Shown: piece by piece, positions 1-6,982 of the stretch
Layout of the letters: each line of letters starts with the position of its first letter
Position numbering within the stretch: position 1 is the stretch's first letter
Made by a program: the position numbers and the translations under genes
The notes under the pieces: model-generated
Databases searched by the model: none
The model's input: only the letters and a program-made list of their open reading frames with translations
Told to the model about the DNA's origin: nothing
Assembly (NCBI GenBank): GCA_016210705.1
Contig: JACQTR010000215.1
Location: 1 to 7,398, forward strand
Direction: 5' to 3'
Source of the DNA: Chloroflexota bacterium
Lineage (GTDB): Bacteria > Chloroflexota > Dehalococcoidia > JACQTR01
Length of the DNA: 7,398 nt

Positions 1-3
1 GAG

Positions 4-20
4 CCGATATCGGGGCCCCG
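4..20. repeat. Two overlapping perfect palindromes at the left edge
   Basis: CCGATATCGG (4-13) and CGGGGCCCCG (11-20) are each perfect 10-bp palindromes sharing three bases. Part of the second (11-15) can also pair with 85-89 as the base of the T-box Stem I. They could be the start of the leader RNA or a protein site at the ileS promoter. The window edge prevents a decision. Confidence 0.4.
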
Positions 21-222
21 CGGAAAATCCCTCCCGAGCCACCAACCGAACGGCGTAAGCCCAGTAGACTTGGTCGGGATCGTCCCCCGTTATTCTAAGA
101 CGAAGGCATGAGGTGCCTTAAAAGAGAGGGCCCTTCGGGCTGAGCCTAAGCGCGAAGCCTTGTGGGCCAAGGAGGGTGGTACCGCGGGCATGATGGCCCG
201 TCCCTTTGGGGACGGGCTTTTT
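11..222 (+). promoter_or_regulatory. T-box leader (tRNA-Ile-responsive transcription riboswitch) of ileS
   Basis: The untranslated leader in front of ileS binds tRNA-Ile and lets transcription continue when that tRNA is uncharged. The exact consensus T-box AGGGTGGTACCGCG lies at 173-186. Its TGGT (177-180) can pair with the ACCA end of a tRNA having discriminator A73, as tRNA-Ile has. Antiterminator pairings visible are 173-176 with 202-205 and 185-189 with 196-200. The 3' strand of that fold (196-205) is also the 5' arm of the terminator, so the two structures exclude each other. A Stem I can be drawn from 11-15 with 85-89, 33-37 with 74-78 and 42-45 with 70-73. This puts ATC (Ile) at 79-81 in an internal loop as the likely specifier codon; ATT at 92-94 is an alternative. 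A Stem III-like hairpin pairs 103-108 with 114-119. The T-box and terminator are certain. The Stem I fold and specifier are hand-drawn, and the true 5' end may lie left of the window. Confidence 0.93.
196..222 (+). terminator. Regulated intrinsic terminator of the T-box leader
   Basis: A perfect 9-bp GC-rich stem (196-204 with 209-217, loop TTTG) is followed by five T residues at 218-222. It ends 24 nt before the ileS start codon. It shares bases 196-204 with the antiterminator, as expected for a T-box: charged tRNA-Ile should favour this hairpin, uncharged tRNA-Ile should prevent it. Confidence 0.93.
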
Positions 223-231
223 GGTTGTATG

Positions 232-236
232 AGGTG
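232..236 (+). promoter_or_regulatory. Ribosome binding site of ileS
   Basis: AGGTG within TGAGGTGAT lies 10 nt upstream of the ATG at 247, just after the leader terminator. It supports that start over any internal one. Confidence 0.7.
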
Positions 237-246
237 ATACTTAGCT

Positions 247-3200
247 ATGTTTAAGCCGGTAACAAGCAAGGTCAATTTCCCTGAGCTAGAAGCGGATATC
301 CTTACCTTTTGGAAGGAGCGACGCATTTTCCAACGCAGCGTAGAGGAGCGCCGAGGGGCGGATCTTTTTACTATCTACGAAGGCCCCCCCACGGCCAACG
401 CCAGCCCTGGCGTCCACCACGTCCTGGCGCGTATTTTCAAAGACGTCATCCCGCGCTACAAAACCATGAAAGGCTATAATGTGCCCCGCAAGGGCGGTTG
501 GGATACCCACGGCCTGCCCGTAGAACTGGAGATAGAGCGAGAACTGGGCTTATCCAGCAAGCGGGAAATCGAAGATTATGGCATCGACAAATTCAACGCT
601 CGGTGCCGGGATAGCGTCTTCCGCTACGTTAAGGAATGGGAGGCCCTCACTGAACGCATCGGCTTCTGGGTGGATATGGAAAACCCCTATATCACCTTCA
701 CTAACGACTATATCGAGTCCTGCTGGTGGATCGTGAAGCAACTGTGGGATAAGGGCCTTGTTTATCGGGGCTACAAAGTGACTCCCCATTGCCCCCGCTG
801 TGGAACCTCCCTCTCCTCGCACGAGGTGGCCCTGGGCTACAAGGAGGATACCCCGGATCCCTCGGTTTACGTTAAGTTCAAGTTAACCCAGAAATCCAAA
901 TCGGATTTATATTCAAAACTTGGTCTTGAAGACGATGGCGTTGAAAACTTCCTCCTCGCTTGGACAACGACTCCCTGGACCCTGCTGGGTAACACTGCGC
1001 TTGCTGTGGCTAAAGACGCTGAGTATGCTTTGGTCGAATTAGATAAGGCAATATGCGAGCGTTTGATTTTAGCCACGGCACGACTTGAGAGCGCCCTAAA
1101 GGAGCCATACCAGATTGTTGCCACTTTGAAGGGTGCAGATGTGGTAGGGTTGGAATACGAGTCTCTTTACAACCTCCTGGATTATCCGGAGTTCCCGTAC
1201 GTAGAGAAATTCGAGGGCGGGCGAACCCGTCCTTCCCTTTCGTGGGCGGGGTTTGATCCCTTGGCGTCGTTTCGAGTAGTTGCAGGCAACTTTGTGTCCA
1301 TGGACGACGGTACGGGTATCGTGCATATAGCTCCAGCTTACGGTGAAGTAGATATGGAGTTAGGTCGGCAGGAAGATCTATGGCATTTACATCCTGTGCG
1401 TTTGTCAGGTAAATTCGATGACACTTTGGTCCCTTTTGCTGGCATATTTGTAAAGGACGCCGATCCTCTTATCATCCAAGACCTCCGAGCGCGGGGACTG
1501 TTATATCGGGAAGAGACCATTCGTCACACCTATCCTTTCTGCTGGCGCTGCGATACTCCTCTTCTATACTACGCCAAAACCTCCTGGTATATCCGAACCA
1601 CGGCGGTAAAGGAGAGGCTCATTGCCAATAACCAGGAGATCAACTGGTATCCGGAGCACATCAAATCCGGGCGCTTTGGCGACTGGCTCCAAAATAATGT
1701 GGACTGGGCTCTGTCTCGGGAGCGCTATTGGGGCACGCCCTTACCCATATGGCGCTGCGAAGCCTGTGGACAGCATGACTGCATTGGCAGTCGGGTCGAG
1801 CTTCAGGCGAAACCAGGCTATGCTGGCACCCAGGGGGAGTTCGACTTACACCGTCCCTTTATTGATGATGCCACCTTCACCTGCTCTCAGTGTTCGGGCA
1901 CTATGCGCCGGGTTCCCGAGGTCATGGACGCCTGGTTCGATTCCGGGGCCATGCCCGTGGCCCAGTGGCATTACCCCTTTGAGAACCAAGACCTTTTCGA
2001 GAGGAGCTTCCCCGCCGACTACATCTGTGAGGCTGTGGATCAAACCCGAGGCTGGTTCTATACCCTTCACGCCCTGGCTACCCTCCTCTTCGATAAGCCC
2101 GCCTACCGCAACGTCATCTGTTTGGGCCACATATTGGATGCCAAAGGCGAAAAGATGAGTAAGTCTAAGGGCAACGCGGTGCCGCCTCAGACGGTAATCG
2201 ATGTCTATGGTGCCGACGCCCTGCGCTGGTATTTGTACACAGCCGCTCCTCCGGGCAACTCCCGCCGTTTTTCGGCGGAGCTGGTGGCCGAGGCTCTGCG
2301 TAAGTTCCTTTTAACCCTGTGGAACACCTATTCCTTTTTCGTCACTTACGCCAACATTGATAATTTCGACCCCAGAGCGTCCTCGCCGCCAGTGGAGGAG
2401 CGGTCGGACCTGGATCGCTGGATACTGTCTCGGCTCCAAGGCATTATTCAGGGGGTCGACCAGGCTTTAGATGGCTATGATCCCACAGATGGGGCGCGTC
2501 AGATTCAGGCCTTTGTGGATGACCTCTCCAACTGGTACGTGAGGCGGAGCCGGCGCCGCTTTTGGAAAAGCGAGAACGACGCCGATAAGGCCGCTGCCTA
2601 CTTCACCCTCTCCGAATGCTTGGTGACTTTGGCCAAGCTATTGGCCCCCTTCACTCCCTTTGTGGCTGAGGAGATGTACCAGAACCTGGTGCGCTCCGTA
2701 TCTCCGGAGGCGACGGAAAGTGTTCATTTGGCCCAATTTCCCGAGGCTAACCTTGTTCTACGAGATGAAGCCTTGGAGACAGGCATGGGGTTAGTTATGA
2801 ATGTAGTAAGCTTAGGCAGGGCGGGCAGAAGCCCATCAGTCACAATTGGGGTCACCAACTTGGGGACGGGGGCCAGTCAGGTTACCGATTTTCCGTTACG
2901 CCCCGAAAGAATCAAAGTGCGGCAGCCCCTCGCTAAGGTGCTTGTCAAGGTGGATACTTCAAGTGAGCGCAAGGCACTGTCTGATCAGATCTCCCAGGTT
3001 CTGGAGGAGCTCAACGTGAAAGAGTTGGCCTTTATTGACGACTTGGCGCCTTTTGAACAGGTCATCCAAGAAAAAGGGCTCAGCATTGAGAGCAGCTTCC
3101 GGTTGGCCGTTCCGGACTACTATATAGCAAAAGAGGGCAATTACTGGGTCGTCTTAGACACTCGCCTCACCCCAGAACTGGAGGACGAAGGCCGGGCTCG

Positions 3201-3444
3201 GGAGCTGGTGCATCGGATTCAGGGTATGCGCCGGGCCGCAGGCTTTGATATCGCCGACCGCATTCGCACCTATTATTGGGAAGAGGGCGATAACCTTGTG
3301 CAGGTTGTACAGCGCTTTGAGGACTACATTAAGCGAGAAACCCTCTCTCTAGAAGTGTTGCATCAGACTCCCCCCAAAGATTCTTATACAGAAAGTCACC
3401 GCCTCGAAAGGCATCAGGTCGTTCTGGGGGTAAAGAAGGTATAG
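247..3444 (+). CDS. ileS: Isoleucyl-tRNA synthetase, type 2 (eukaryote-like)
   Basis: This cytoplasmic class I synthetase charges tRNA-Ile with isoleucine using ATP and edits mischarged valine. At 1065 aa it fits the long type 2 form rather than the roughly 930-aa bacterial type 1. The Rossmann-fold signature is GPPTAN at 46-51 followed by G55-V-H-H58, where HxGH is usual. KMSKS is at 636-640. The CP1 editing domain spans about 200-410, with the Thr-rich stretch AWTTTPWTL (238-246), DGTGIVHIAP (354-363) and the conserved editing Asp at D369. Paired cysteines C182/C185 with C432/C435, and C504/C507 with C546/C549, look like two zinc sites. The anticodon-binding helical region follows from about 720. 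The tail has the type 2 motif ELEDEGRARELVHRIQ (977-992) and lacks the C-terminal Cys4 zinc finger of type 1. Its T-box leader predicts induction on isoleucine starvation. Codon use in about 880-1500 is AT-richer than in the flanks. All key editing residues are present, so the enzyme should be active. Confidence 0.98.
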   Translation: MFKPVTSKVNFPELEADILTFWKERRIFQRSVEERRGADLFTIYEGPPTANASPGVHHVLARIFKDVIPRYKTMKGYNVPRKGGWDTHGLPVELEIERELGLSSKREIEDYGIDKFNARCRDSVFRYVKEWEALTERIGFWVDMENPYITFTNDYIESCWWIVKQLWDKGLVYRGYKVTPHCPRCGTSLSSHEVALGYKEDTPDPSVYVKFKLTQKSKSDLYSKLGLEDDGVENFLLAWTTTPWTLLGNTALAVAKDAEYALVELDKAICERLILATARLESALKEPYQIVATLKGADVVGLEYESLYNLLDYPEFPYVEKFEGGRTRPSLSWAGFDPLASFRVVAGNFVSMDDGTGIVHIAPAYGEVDMELGRQEDLWHLHPVRLSGKFDDTLVPFAGIFVKDADPLIIQDLRARGLLYREETIRHTYPFCWRCDTPLLYYAKTSWYIRTTAVKERLIANNQEINWYPEHIKSGRFGDWLQNNVDWALSRERYWGTPLPIWRCEACGQHDCIGSRVELQAKPGYAGTQGEFDLHRPFIDDATFTCSQCSGTMRRVPEVMDAWFDSGAMPVAQWHYPFENQDLFERSFPADYICEAVDQTRGWFYTLHALATLLFDKPAYRNVICLGHILDAKGEKMSKSKGNAVPPQTVIDVYGADALRWYLYTAAPPGNSRRFSAELVAEALRKFLLTLWNTYSFFVTYANIDNFDPRASSPPVEERSDLDRWILSRLQGIIQGVDQALDGYDPTDGARQIQAFVDDLSNWYVRRSRRRFWKSENDADKAAAYFTLSECLVTLAKLLAPFTPFVAEEMYQNLVRSVSPEATESVHLAQFPEANLVLRDEALETGMGLVMNVVSLGRAGRSPSVTIGVTNLGTGASQVTDFPLRPERIKVRQPLAKVLVKVDTSSERKALSDQISQVLEELNVKELAFIDDLAPFEQVIQEKGLSIESSFRLAVPDYYIAKEGNYWVVLDTRLTPELEDEGRARELVHRIQGMRRAAGFDIADRIRTYYWEEGDNLVQVVQRFEDYIKRETLSLEVLHQTPPKDSYTESHRLERHQVVLGVKKV

Positions 3445-3493
3445 CGAAAGTCCCAGCGTTATGGGTTTGTGCCACTAGTCTAGCTCTACTAAA

Positions 3494-3511
3494 CAAAAAG
3501 GGGGCTTTTTG
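3494..3511 (+). promoter_or_regulatory. Hairpin holding the ribosome binding site and TTG start of the MFS gene
   Basis: CAAAAAG (3494-3500) and CTTTTTG (3505-3511) are perfect complements with a GGGG loop. The only Shine-Dalgarno-like bases close enough to serve the TTG at 3509 are AGGGGG at 3499-3504, in and beside this loop. The start codon itself lies in the 3' arm. The stem is mostly A-T and weak. It may be accidental, may modulate translation, or may act as a poor terminator after ileS. Confidence 0.4.
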
Positions 3512-4837
3512 ATTAGAAGGAGAAGGGTATCCAATATATACTTCGGTTGGTGGACGGCTCTAACTGCGGGTCTACTCAACCTCTGGGGATTTGGCTTCCA
3601 GGCCTACGGATTTTCCGCCTTATTTAAACCTATTGCTGCCGAACTTGGGATCGGCCGAGCCGTGACATCGGTGGCCGCCAGCATAGGCAGGTTCGAGGGT
3701 GGGTTTGAGGCACCTTTGTCAGGGTGGATCACCGATAGGTGGGGGCCGAGGTGGATAGTTCTTTTTGGGGTCTTTTTTATTGGTCTGGGCCTCATGTTAA
3801 TGAAATTCATAAATTCCGTCTGGAGTTTTTATATCGTCTGGGGGCTCATTGTGGGGACAGGGGTTAATAGTGCTCTGGCCATCCCCTTGGACGTGGCTAT
3901 AGCCAACTGGTTCGTAAAAAAGAGAGGCGCCGCTCTAAGCATCAAATGGCTGTTTTCCGGCCTCTCTGGGGTGTTAGTACTGCCTCTTGTTGCCTGGCTT
4001 ATTTCGACTGTAGGCTGGCGCACGACTTGCTTTATGGGCGGAATCGTTATGTGGGTTGTTGGCCTACCTCTGGTTTGGTTTTTTGTGAAGCAACGGCGAC
4101 CCGAGTATTATGGCTTGCTTCCCGATGGGGCTTCATTAAAAGAGGAAGGACCAGATCCTGTCCAGATGGTAGAGCGAGGGGTGCAGTATGCCGCCGAGGC
4201 ACAGGAGATGGAGTTCACCCTCAAGCAAGCCATAAGGACGTCTGCCTATTGGCTAATGATTATGGGCTTCGCCGCCCAGAACCTAGTCGTGGGGTTTATC
4301 ACCGTACATCTCATTCCCTTTTTGACCGATTTCGGCATTGACCCCCTTAAGGCCGCGGGAATGATGTCTATTTGGGTGGGGGCTAGTATACCAGGGAGGT
4401 TAATGGGCGGACTCTTTTCCGACCGCGTACCCAAAAACTATTTGCGATTTTTTGTGGGTGGGATAAATCTGATGCGGGCTTTAGCCTTTACCATTTTCCT
4501 AGGGTATCAGACCATATCCGTAGTGTACGTCTTGCTGATTCTTGACGGCCTGGGCCACGGGTCAGGCCTGCCGTTAAACTCGTTGATGAGAGCTCGTTAT
4601 TTTGGACGGAAAAGCCTGGGTTCTATTCAGGGGACTTCGCAATTGATCATGACGCCAATAAGCGTTATTGCCCCTGTATATGCTGGCTGGATCTACGATA
4701 CCACTGGCAGCTATATAACCGCTTTTGTGATATTCACGGTAGTGCTCTTTGCCTCTGTGGCTATTTTTGCCTTCGCCCGTCCTCCTAAACTGCCAGCCCA
4801 CGTCCCTGAGGTAAGCGAGAAATACAGCCTTGGTTAG
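3509..4837 (+). CDS. MFS transporter, probably 12 membrane segments, substrate unknown
   Basis: This 442-aa inner-membrane secondary transporter belongs to the major facilitator superfamily. The N-terminal signature YFGWW (11-15) before the first membrane helix, and the RRPEYYGLLPDG segment (196-207) in the loop between the two halves, resemble the oxalate:formate antiporter/monocarboxylate-like branch. MFS motif A is visible in the loop after helix 2 as GWITDRWGPR (72-81) with D76 and R77. A second-half equivalent reads GGLFSDRVPK (300-309). Long hydrophobic stretches fit six helices, a central cytoplasmic loop of about 50 residues (193-243), and six more helices. The start is uncertain. TTG at 3509 is the only usual start codon between the in-frame stop at 3476-3478 and the conserved YFGWW. 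A stronger AAGGAG at 3517-3522 has no normal start codon at the right distance. The gene follows ileS by 64 nt in the same direction without a strong terminator, so partial co-transcription is possible. The substrate cannot be read from the sequence. Confidence 0.9.
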   Translation: MIRRRRVSNIYFGWWTALTAGLLNLWGFGFQAYGFSALFKPIAAELGIGRAVTSVAASIGRFEGGFEAPLSGWITDRWGPRWIVLFGVFFIGLGLMLMKFINSVWSFYIVWGLIVGTGVNSALAIPLDVAIANWFVKKRGAALSIKWLFSGLSGVLVLPLVAWLISTVGWRTTCFMGGIVMWVVGLPLVWFFVKQRRPEYYGLLPDGASLKEEGPDPVQMVERGVQYAAEAQEMEFTLKQAIRTSAYWLMIMGFAAQNLVVGFITVHLIPFLTDFGIDPLKAAGMMSIWVGASIPGRLMGGLFSDRVPKNYLRFFVGGINLMRALAFTIFLGYQTISVVYVLLILDGLGHGSGLPLNSLMRARYFGRKSLGSIQGTSQLIMTPISVIAPVYAGWIYDTTGSYITAFVIFTVVLFASVAIFAFARPPKLPAHVPEVSEKYSLG

Positions 4838-4850
4838 TTTATGTACCACC

Positions 4851-4875
4851 GTACCTACTAAGGTGTTTTTGTTTT
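4851..4875 (+). terminator. Possible weak terminator after the MFS gene
   Basis: In the 36-bp convergent gap, ACCT (4853-4856) pairs with AGGT (4861-4864) around an ACTA loop, extendable by two G-T pairs. A T-rich run TTTTTGTTTT follows. The stem is short, so this is only a suggestion. No T-tract hairpin is seen for the opposing htrA transcript. Confidence 0.25.
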
Positions 4876-5944
4876 AGCTGCGGGGGAACTCCTCCAAGGT
4901 TAGGGAAACGGTTTGTTCCTTGCTATTGCGCACGAAGGTTACGTTCACCTTATCGCCTATCTTCCGCTTGCGGATGATATCCTGTAATTGACGCATATCG
5001 GCTATTTTGGTGCCCTCGAAGCCGGTGATCACATCGCCGGCCTGCATGCCGGCCTTGTCCGCTGGCCCTGCCCGCTGCACTCCTCGCACTAGCACGCCCT
5101 CTTTTACCGATAACTTCAACTGGTCGGCTAAAATTGGGTTAAGATCCTGGCCTTGGATCCCGATCCAGGGCCAGATCACCCGGCCATTGGCCACCAGTTG
5201 TTCTAACACCGGCTGGGCAGTGGCCGTGCTCACGGCGAAGCCGATGCCGGTGCCTCCAGTCTCAATGGCGGTATTAATGCCTACCACCTCTCCCGCCAAG
5301 TTGACTAGTGGTCCACCGCTGTTGCCAGGGTTAATGGCGGCATCGGTTTGAATCAGGTCGTTGAGGACTACGTTATTGGGCTCACTTATGGATCGATCCA
5401 AGGCTCCTACCACGCCAGCCGTCACGGTGGGTCCCCCCGGTAAATTGAAGGCATTGCCAATGGCAATCACCCAGTCTCCGATACGCAGGTTATCGGAATT
5501 GCCAAAGTGGGCGGTAGGTAGATTATCCGCAGATATTTTGATAACCGCTAAATCGGTGGCAGGATCCCGCCCCACCACGCTGGCATCAAAGCTGCGGCCA
5601 TCGGAGAGGTTGACACTTATTTGACGTGCCCCCTCTACCACGTGGTTGTTGGTTAAGATATAGCCTTTAGAGTCAAAAATGACCCCTGAGCCCGCTCCCT
5701 CCTCTGGAACCGGCTGCAAGAAGAAGTTAGTAGTTAGCGTCTGAACCACGATGGATACCACGGCCGGCCGCACCTTTTCTGCTACATCGGTTATGGAGGG
5801 AAGGGTGACCACTGGGCTGGGGGCTGGGGTCGAGACGGCTGTAGCGGCCGTCGTAGGCGTGGGGGTTGCCCCTGGGGAACGGCTGCATGAGGCCAGCACC
5901 AAAATACCGAGAAACAGGGCAGCAAAGGCAGCAAGGCGCTTCAT
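4874..5944 (-). CDS. HtrA/DegP-family serine protease, predicted lipoprotein, one PDZ domain
   Basis: This envelope protease/chaperone degrades or refolds damaged proteins outside the cytoplasmic membrane. The 356-aa protein begins with a type II signal peptide: MKR, a hydrophobic core, then lipobox LASC (17-20) with C20 as the lipidation site. A Thr/Pro/Ala-rich linker (about 23-48) follows. The chymotrypsin-fold protease domain spans roughly 50-255. Its triad is H101 (in LTNNHVVEGA), D131 (in DPATDLAVI) and S209 (in NPGNSGGPL), all intact. A single PDZ domain covers about 260-350, including GDVITGFEGTKI. The size matches single-PDZ HtrA/DegS-like members, but lipid anchoring replaces the usual N-terminal membrane helix. 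The ATG is supported by AAGGGAG on the minus strand (5954-5960), 9 nt upstream. The gene follows the YihY gene in the same direction but has its own AT-rich 116-bp upstream region, which suggests a separate promoter. I give no symbol because the degP/degQ/degS subtype cannot be settled here. Confidence 0.96.
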   Translation of the reverse strand: MKRLAAFAALFLGILVLASCSRSPGATPTPTTAATAVSTPAPSPVVTLPSITDVAEKVRPAVVSIVVQTLTTNFFLQPVPEEGAGSGVIFDSKGYILTNNHVVEGARQISVNLSDGRSFDASVVGRDPATDLAVIKISADNLPTAHFGNSDNLRIGDWVIAIGNAFNLPGGPTVTAGVVGALDRSISEPNNVVLNDLIQTDAAINPGNSGGPLVNLAGEVVGINTAIETGGTGIGFAVSTATAQPVLEQLVANGRVIWPWIGIQGQDLNPILADQLKLSVKEGVLVRGVQRAGPADKAGMQAGDVITGFEGTKIADMRQLQDIIRKRKIGDKVNVTFVRNSKEQTVSLTLEEFPRS

Positions 5945-6060
5945 TGATTTATACTCCCTTCATTAAAAAGTAATTTCTTCTGAAAAGTAACGCGGGTAAT
6001 TGATACTCGCTTTTATTTAAAACGTAATTTACCCAAAAAAGTTATTTGACTGGGCGGAAC
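5945..6060 (-). promoter_or_regulatory. Probable htrA promoter region
   Basis: This 116-bp AT-rich interval upstream of htrA is the only sizeable gap in the leftward set. On the minus strand, TTACGT (6022-6027) lies 16 nt upstream of TATCAAT (5999-6005), a mediocre -35/-10 pair. No heat-shock CIRCE element (TTAGCACTC-N9-GAGTGCTAA) is present. Transcription from here is inferred from base composition and position, not from a strong consensus. Confidence 0.4.
5965..6046. repeat. Repeated A-tract/GTAA elements in the htrA upstream region
   Basis: Four copies of an A-rich run followed by GTAA or GTTA occur on the plus strand. The G falls at 5970, 5987, 6024 and 6041, forming two pairs with exactly 17-bp spacing, 37 bp apart. 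GGGTAA (5994-5999) and TTACCC (6029-6034) form an inverted repeat in the same interval. The block lies entirely between the htrA start and the upstream YihY stop, so it is placed to act as promoter or operator DNA for htrA. The region is AT-rich, so chance similarity is possible. Confidence 0.35.
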
Positions 6061-6972
6061 TTAGGGTTTGGTCTTGCCCTCTTCCAGAGAGGAGGCCTGC
6101 GTAAGATCGCCCTCCGAAGTGACAGAGACACGTCTAGGATAAAGGGCCATGACCTTGGGGTAGTGGGCGGATAGCTCGGCCCCAAAGAGGAGCACATTGG
6201 CTGAGAGATAAGCCCAGGTGAGGAAGGCGACCACTACTCCTACCGAGCCATATACAACGTTATAAAGGGCAAATGTTTGCAGGTACCAAGCAAAGCCGTT
6301 TTTGATAACCTCGAAGCCAACTGTGGCCGCTAAGGCACCTGGCCAAATATCTCCCCAGCGTACTTTGGCGTTAGGGACAAATCTATAAAGAAGGAGAAAG
6401 GTAACAAACGTAATGGCTAACGGCATGAGAATACTGAAGGCGCTCCAAAGATTAGCGCCAACAAGAAAAGGCGCCCCGGGGATGTCCATAGTGAGCCGAC
6501 GTAAGTATCTGGCCAAGCCGGTGGCTATGATGGATAACACAAAAAGGGTTCCAACTCCCGCCATCATGCCCAAATCCGTAAGTTTCTGCAGAAAGAAGGA
6601 GCCTTTGGGAGTGGTTCCCCAAACCACGTTTATAGCCCTCCTAATGGCTGAGAAAACCCCCAAGGAAATCCATATTAAGCCTATAGTGGCCACCAAACCG
6701 GTGGCCTCCCTGGTCTGAACGATGCCATGTATGGTACTGGCTATAAAATCCTTGGAGCCTGGCATCAGGTTGCTTATACTAGTAACCAGATCCTCTTCCA
6801 CTGTGCCCCTTCCCACTATGAAGCCCAGAATAGAGATCAGCGCCAGGGCTAAAGGGAATATGGAAAGGAGGATATAATAGGAAATGGAGGCCGCCCAATG
6901 GATACAGTTATGCTCTATGAAGCCTTTAATGGTTCCCTTGAGGAGGGCATATAGCCTCTTCGTCCACAACAC
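6061..6972 (-). CDS. YihY/BrkB-family integral membrane protein
   Basis: This 303-aa multi-pass membrane protein belongs to the YihY/BrkB family, whose members were once mislabelled ribonuclease BN. Its biochemical role is not established. Family features in order are AASISYYILLSIFPL (27-41) leading into the first membrane helix, RRAINVVWG (111-119), and YRFVPNAKVRWGDIWPGAL (196-214). Next come FEVIKNGFAWYL (220-231) and YGSVGVVVAFLTWAYLS (241-257), ending with LLFGAELSA (261-269). Hydrophobic spans near 31-53, 91-110, 134-154, 179-198, 208-228 and 241-264 give about six helices. A short polar tail of about 30 residues follows. The start is GTG at 6972; an in-frame TTG follows directly, and the GTG has a strong Shine-Dalgarno. 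The gene begins 60 nt after the rarA stop in the same direction, so the two may be co-transcribed. Confidence 0.93.
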   Translation of the reverse strand: MLWTKRLYALLKGTIKGFIEHNCIHWAASISYYILLSIFPLALALISILGFIVGRGTVEEDLVTSISNLMPGSKDFIASTIHGIVQTREATGLVATIGLIWISLGVFSAIRRAINVVWGTTPKGSFFLQKLTDLGMMAGVGTLFVLSIIATGLARYLRRLTMDIPGAPFLVGANLWSAFSILMPLAITFVTFLLLYRFVPNAKVRWGDIWPGALAATVGFEVIKNGFAWYLQTFALYNVVYGSVGVVVAFLTWAYLSANVLLFGAELSAHYPKVMALYPRRVSVTSEGDLTQASSLEEGKTKP

Positions 6973-6977
6973 GGTCT

Positions 6978-6982
6978 CTCCT
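6978..6982 (-). promoter_or_regulatory. Ribosome binding site fixing the GTG start of the YihY-family gene
   Basis: On the minus strand, AGGAG within GAGAGGAGAGA lies 5 nt upstream of the GTG at 6972. No ATG in this frame lies nearby, so this site decides the start. Confidence 0.75.

Noticed and set aside
90..326. Minus-strand open frame across the T-box leader
   Set aside because: It runs antisense through the conserved T-box and terminator and into ileS, with no motif or ribosome binding site support.
1622..2158. A 178-codon plus-strand open frame inside ileS
   Set aside because: It overlaps the strongly conserved catalytic region of ileS in another frame, and its product shows no family motif. 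It is a by-product of GC-rich coding sequence.
3946..4341. A 131-codon plus-strand frame inside the MFS gene
   Set aside because: The overlapping frame encodes clear MFS helices and the PEYYGLLPDG loop. The shadow product is Cys/Arg-rich with no motif.
5007..5624. Plus-strand open frames opposite htrA
   Set aside because: They are antisense to the HtrA protease and PDZ domains, whose catalytic triad is intact on the minus strand. The products are low-complexity Pro/Thr-rich.
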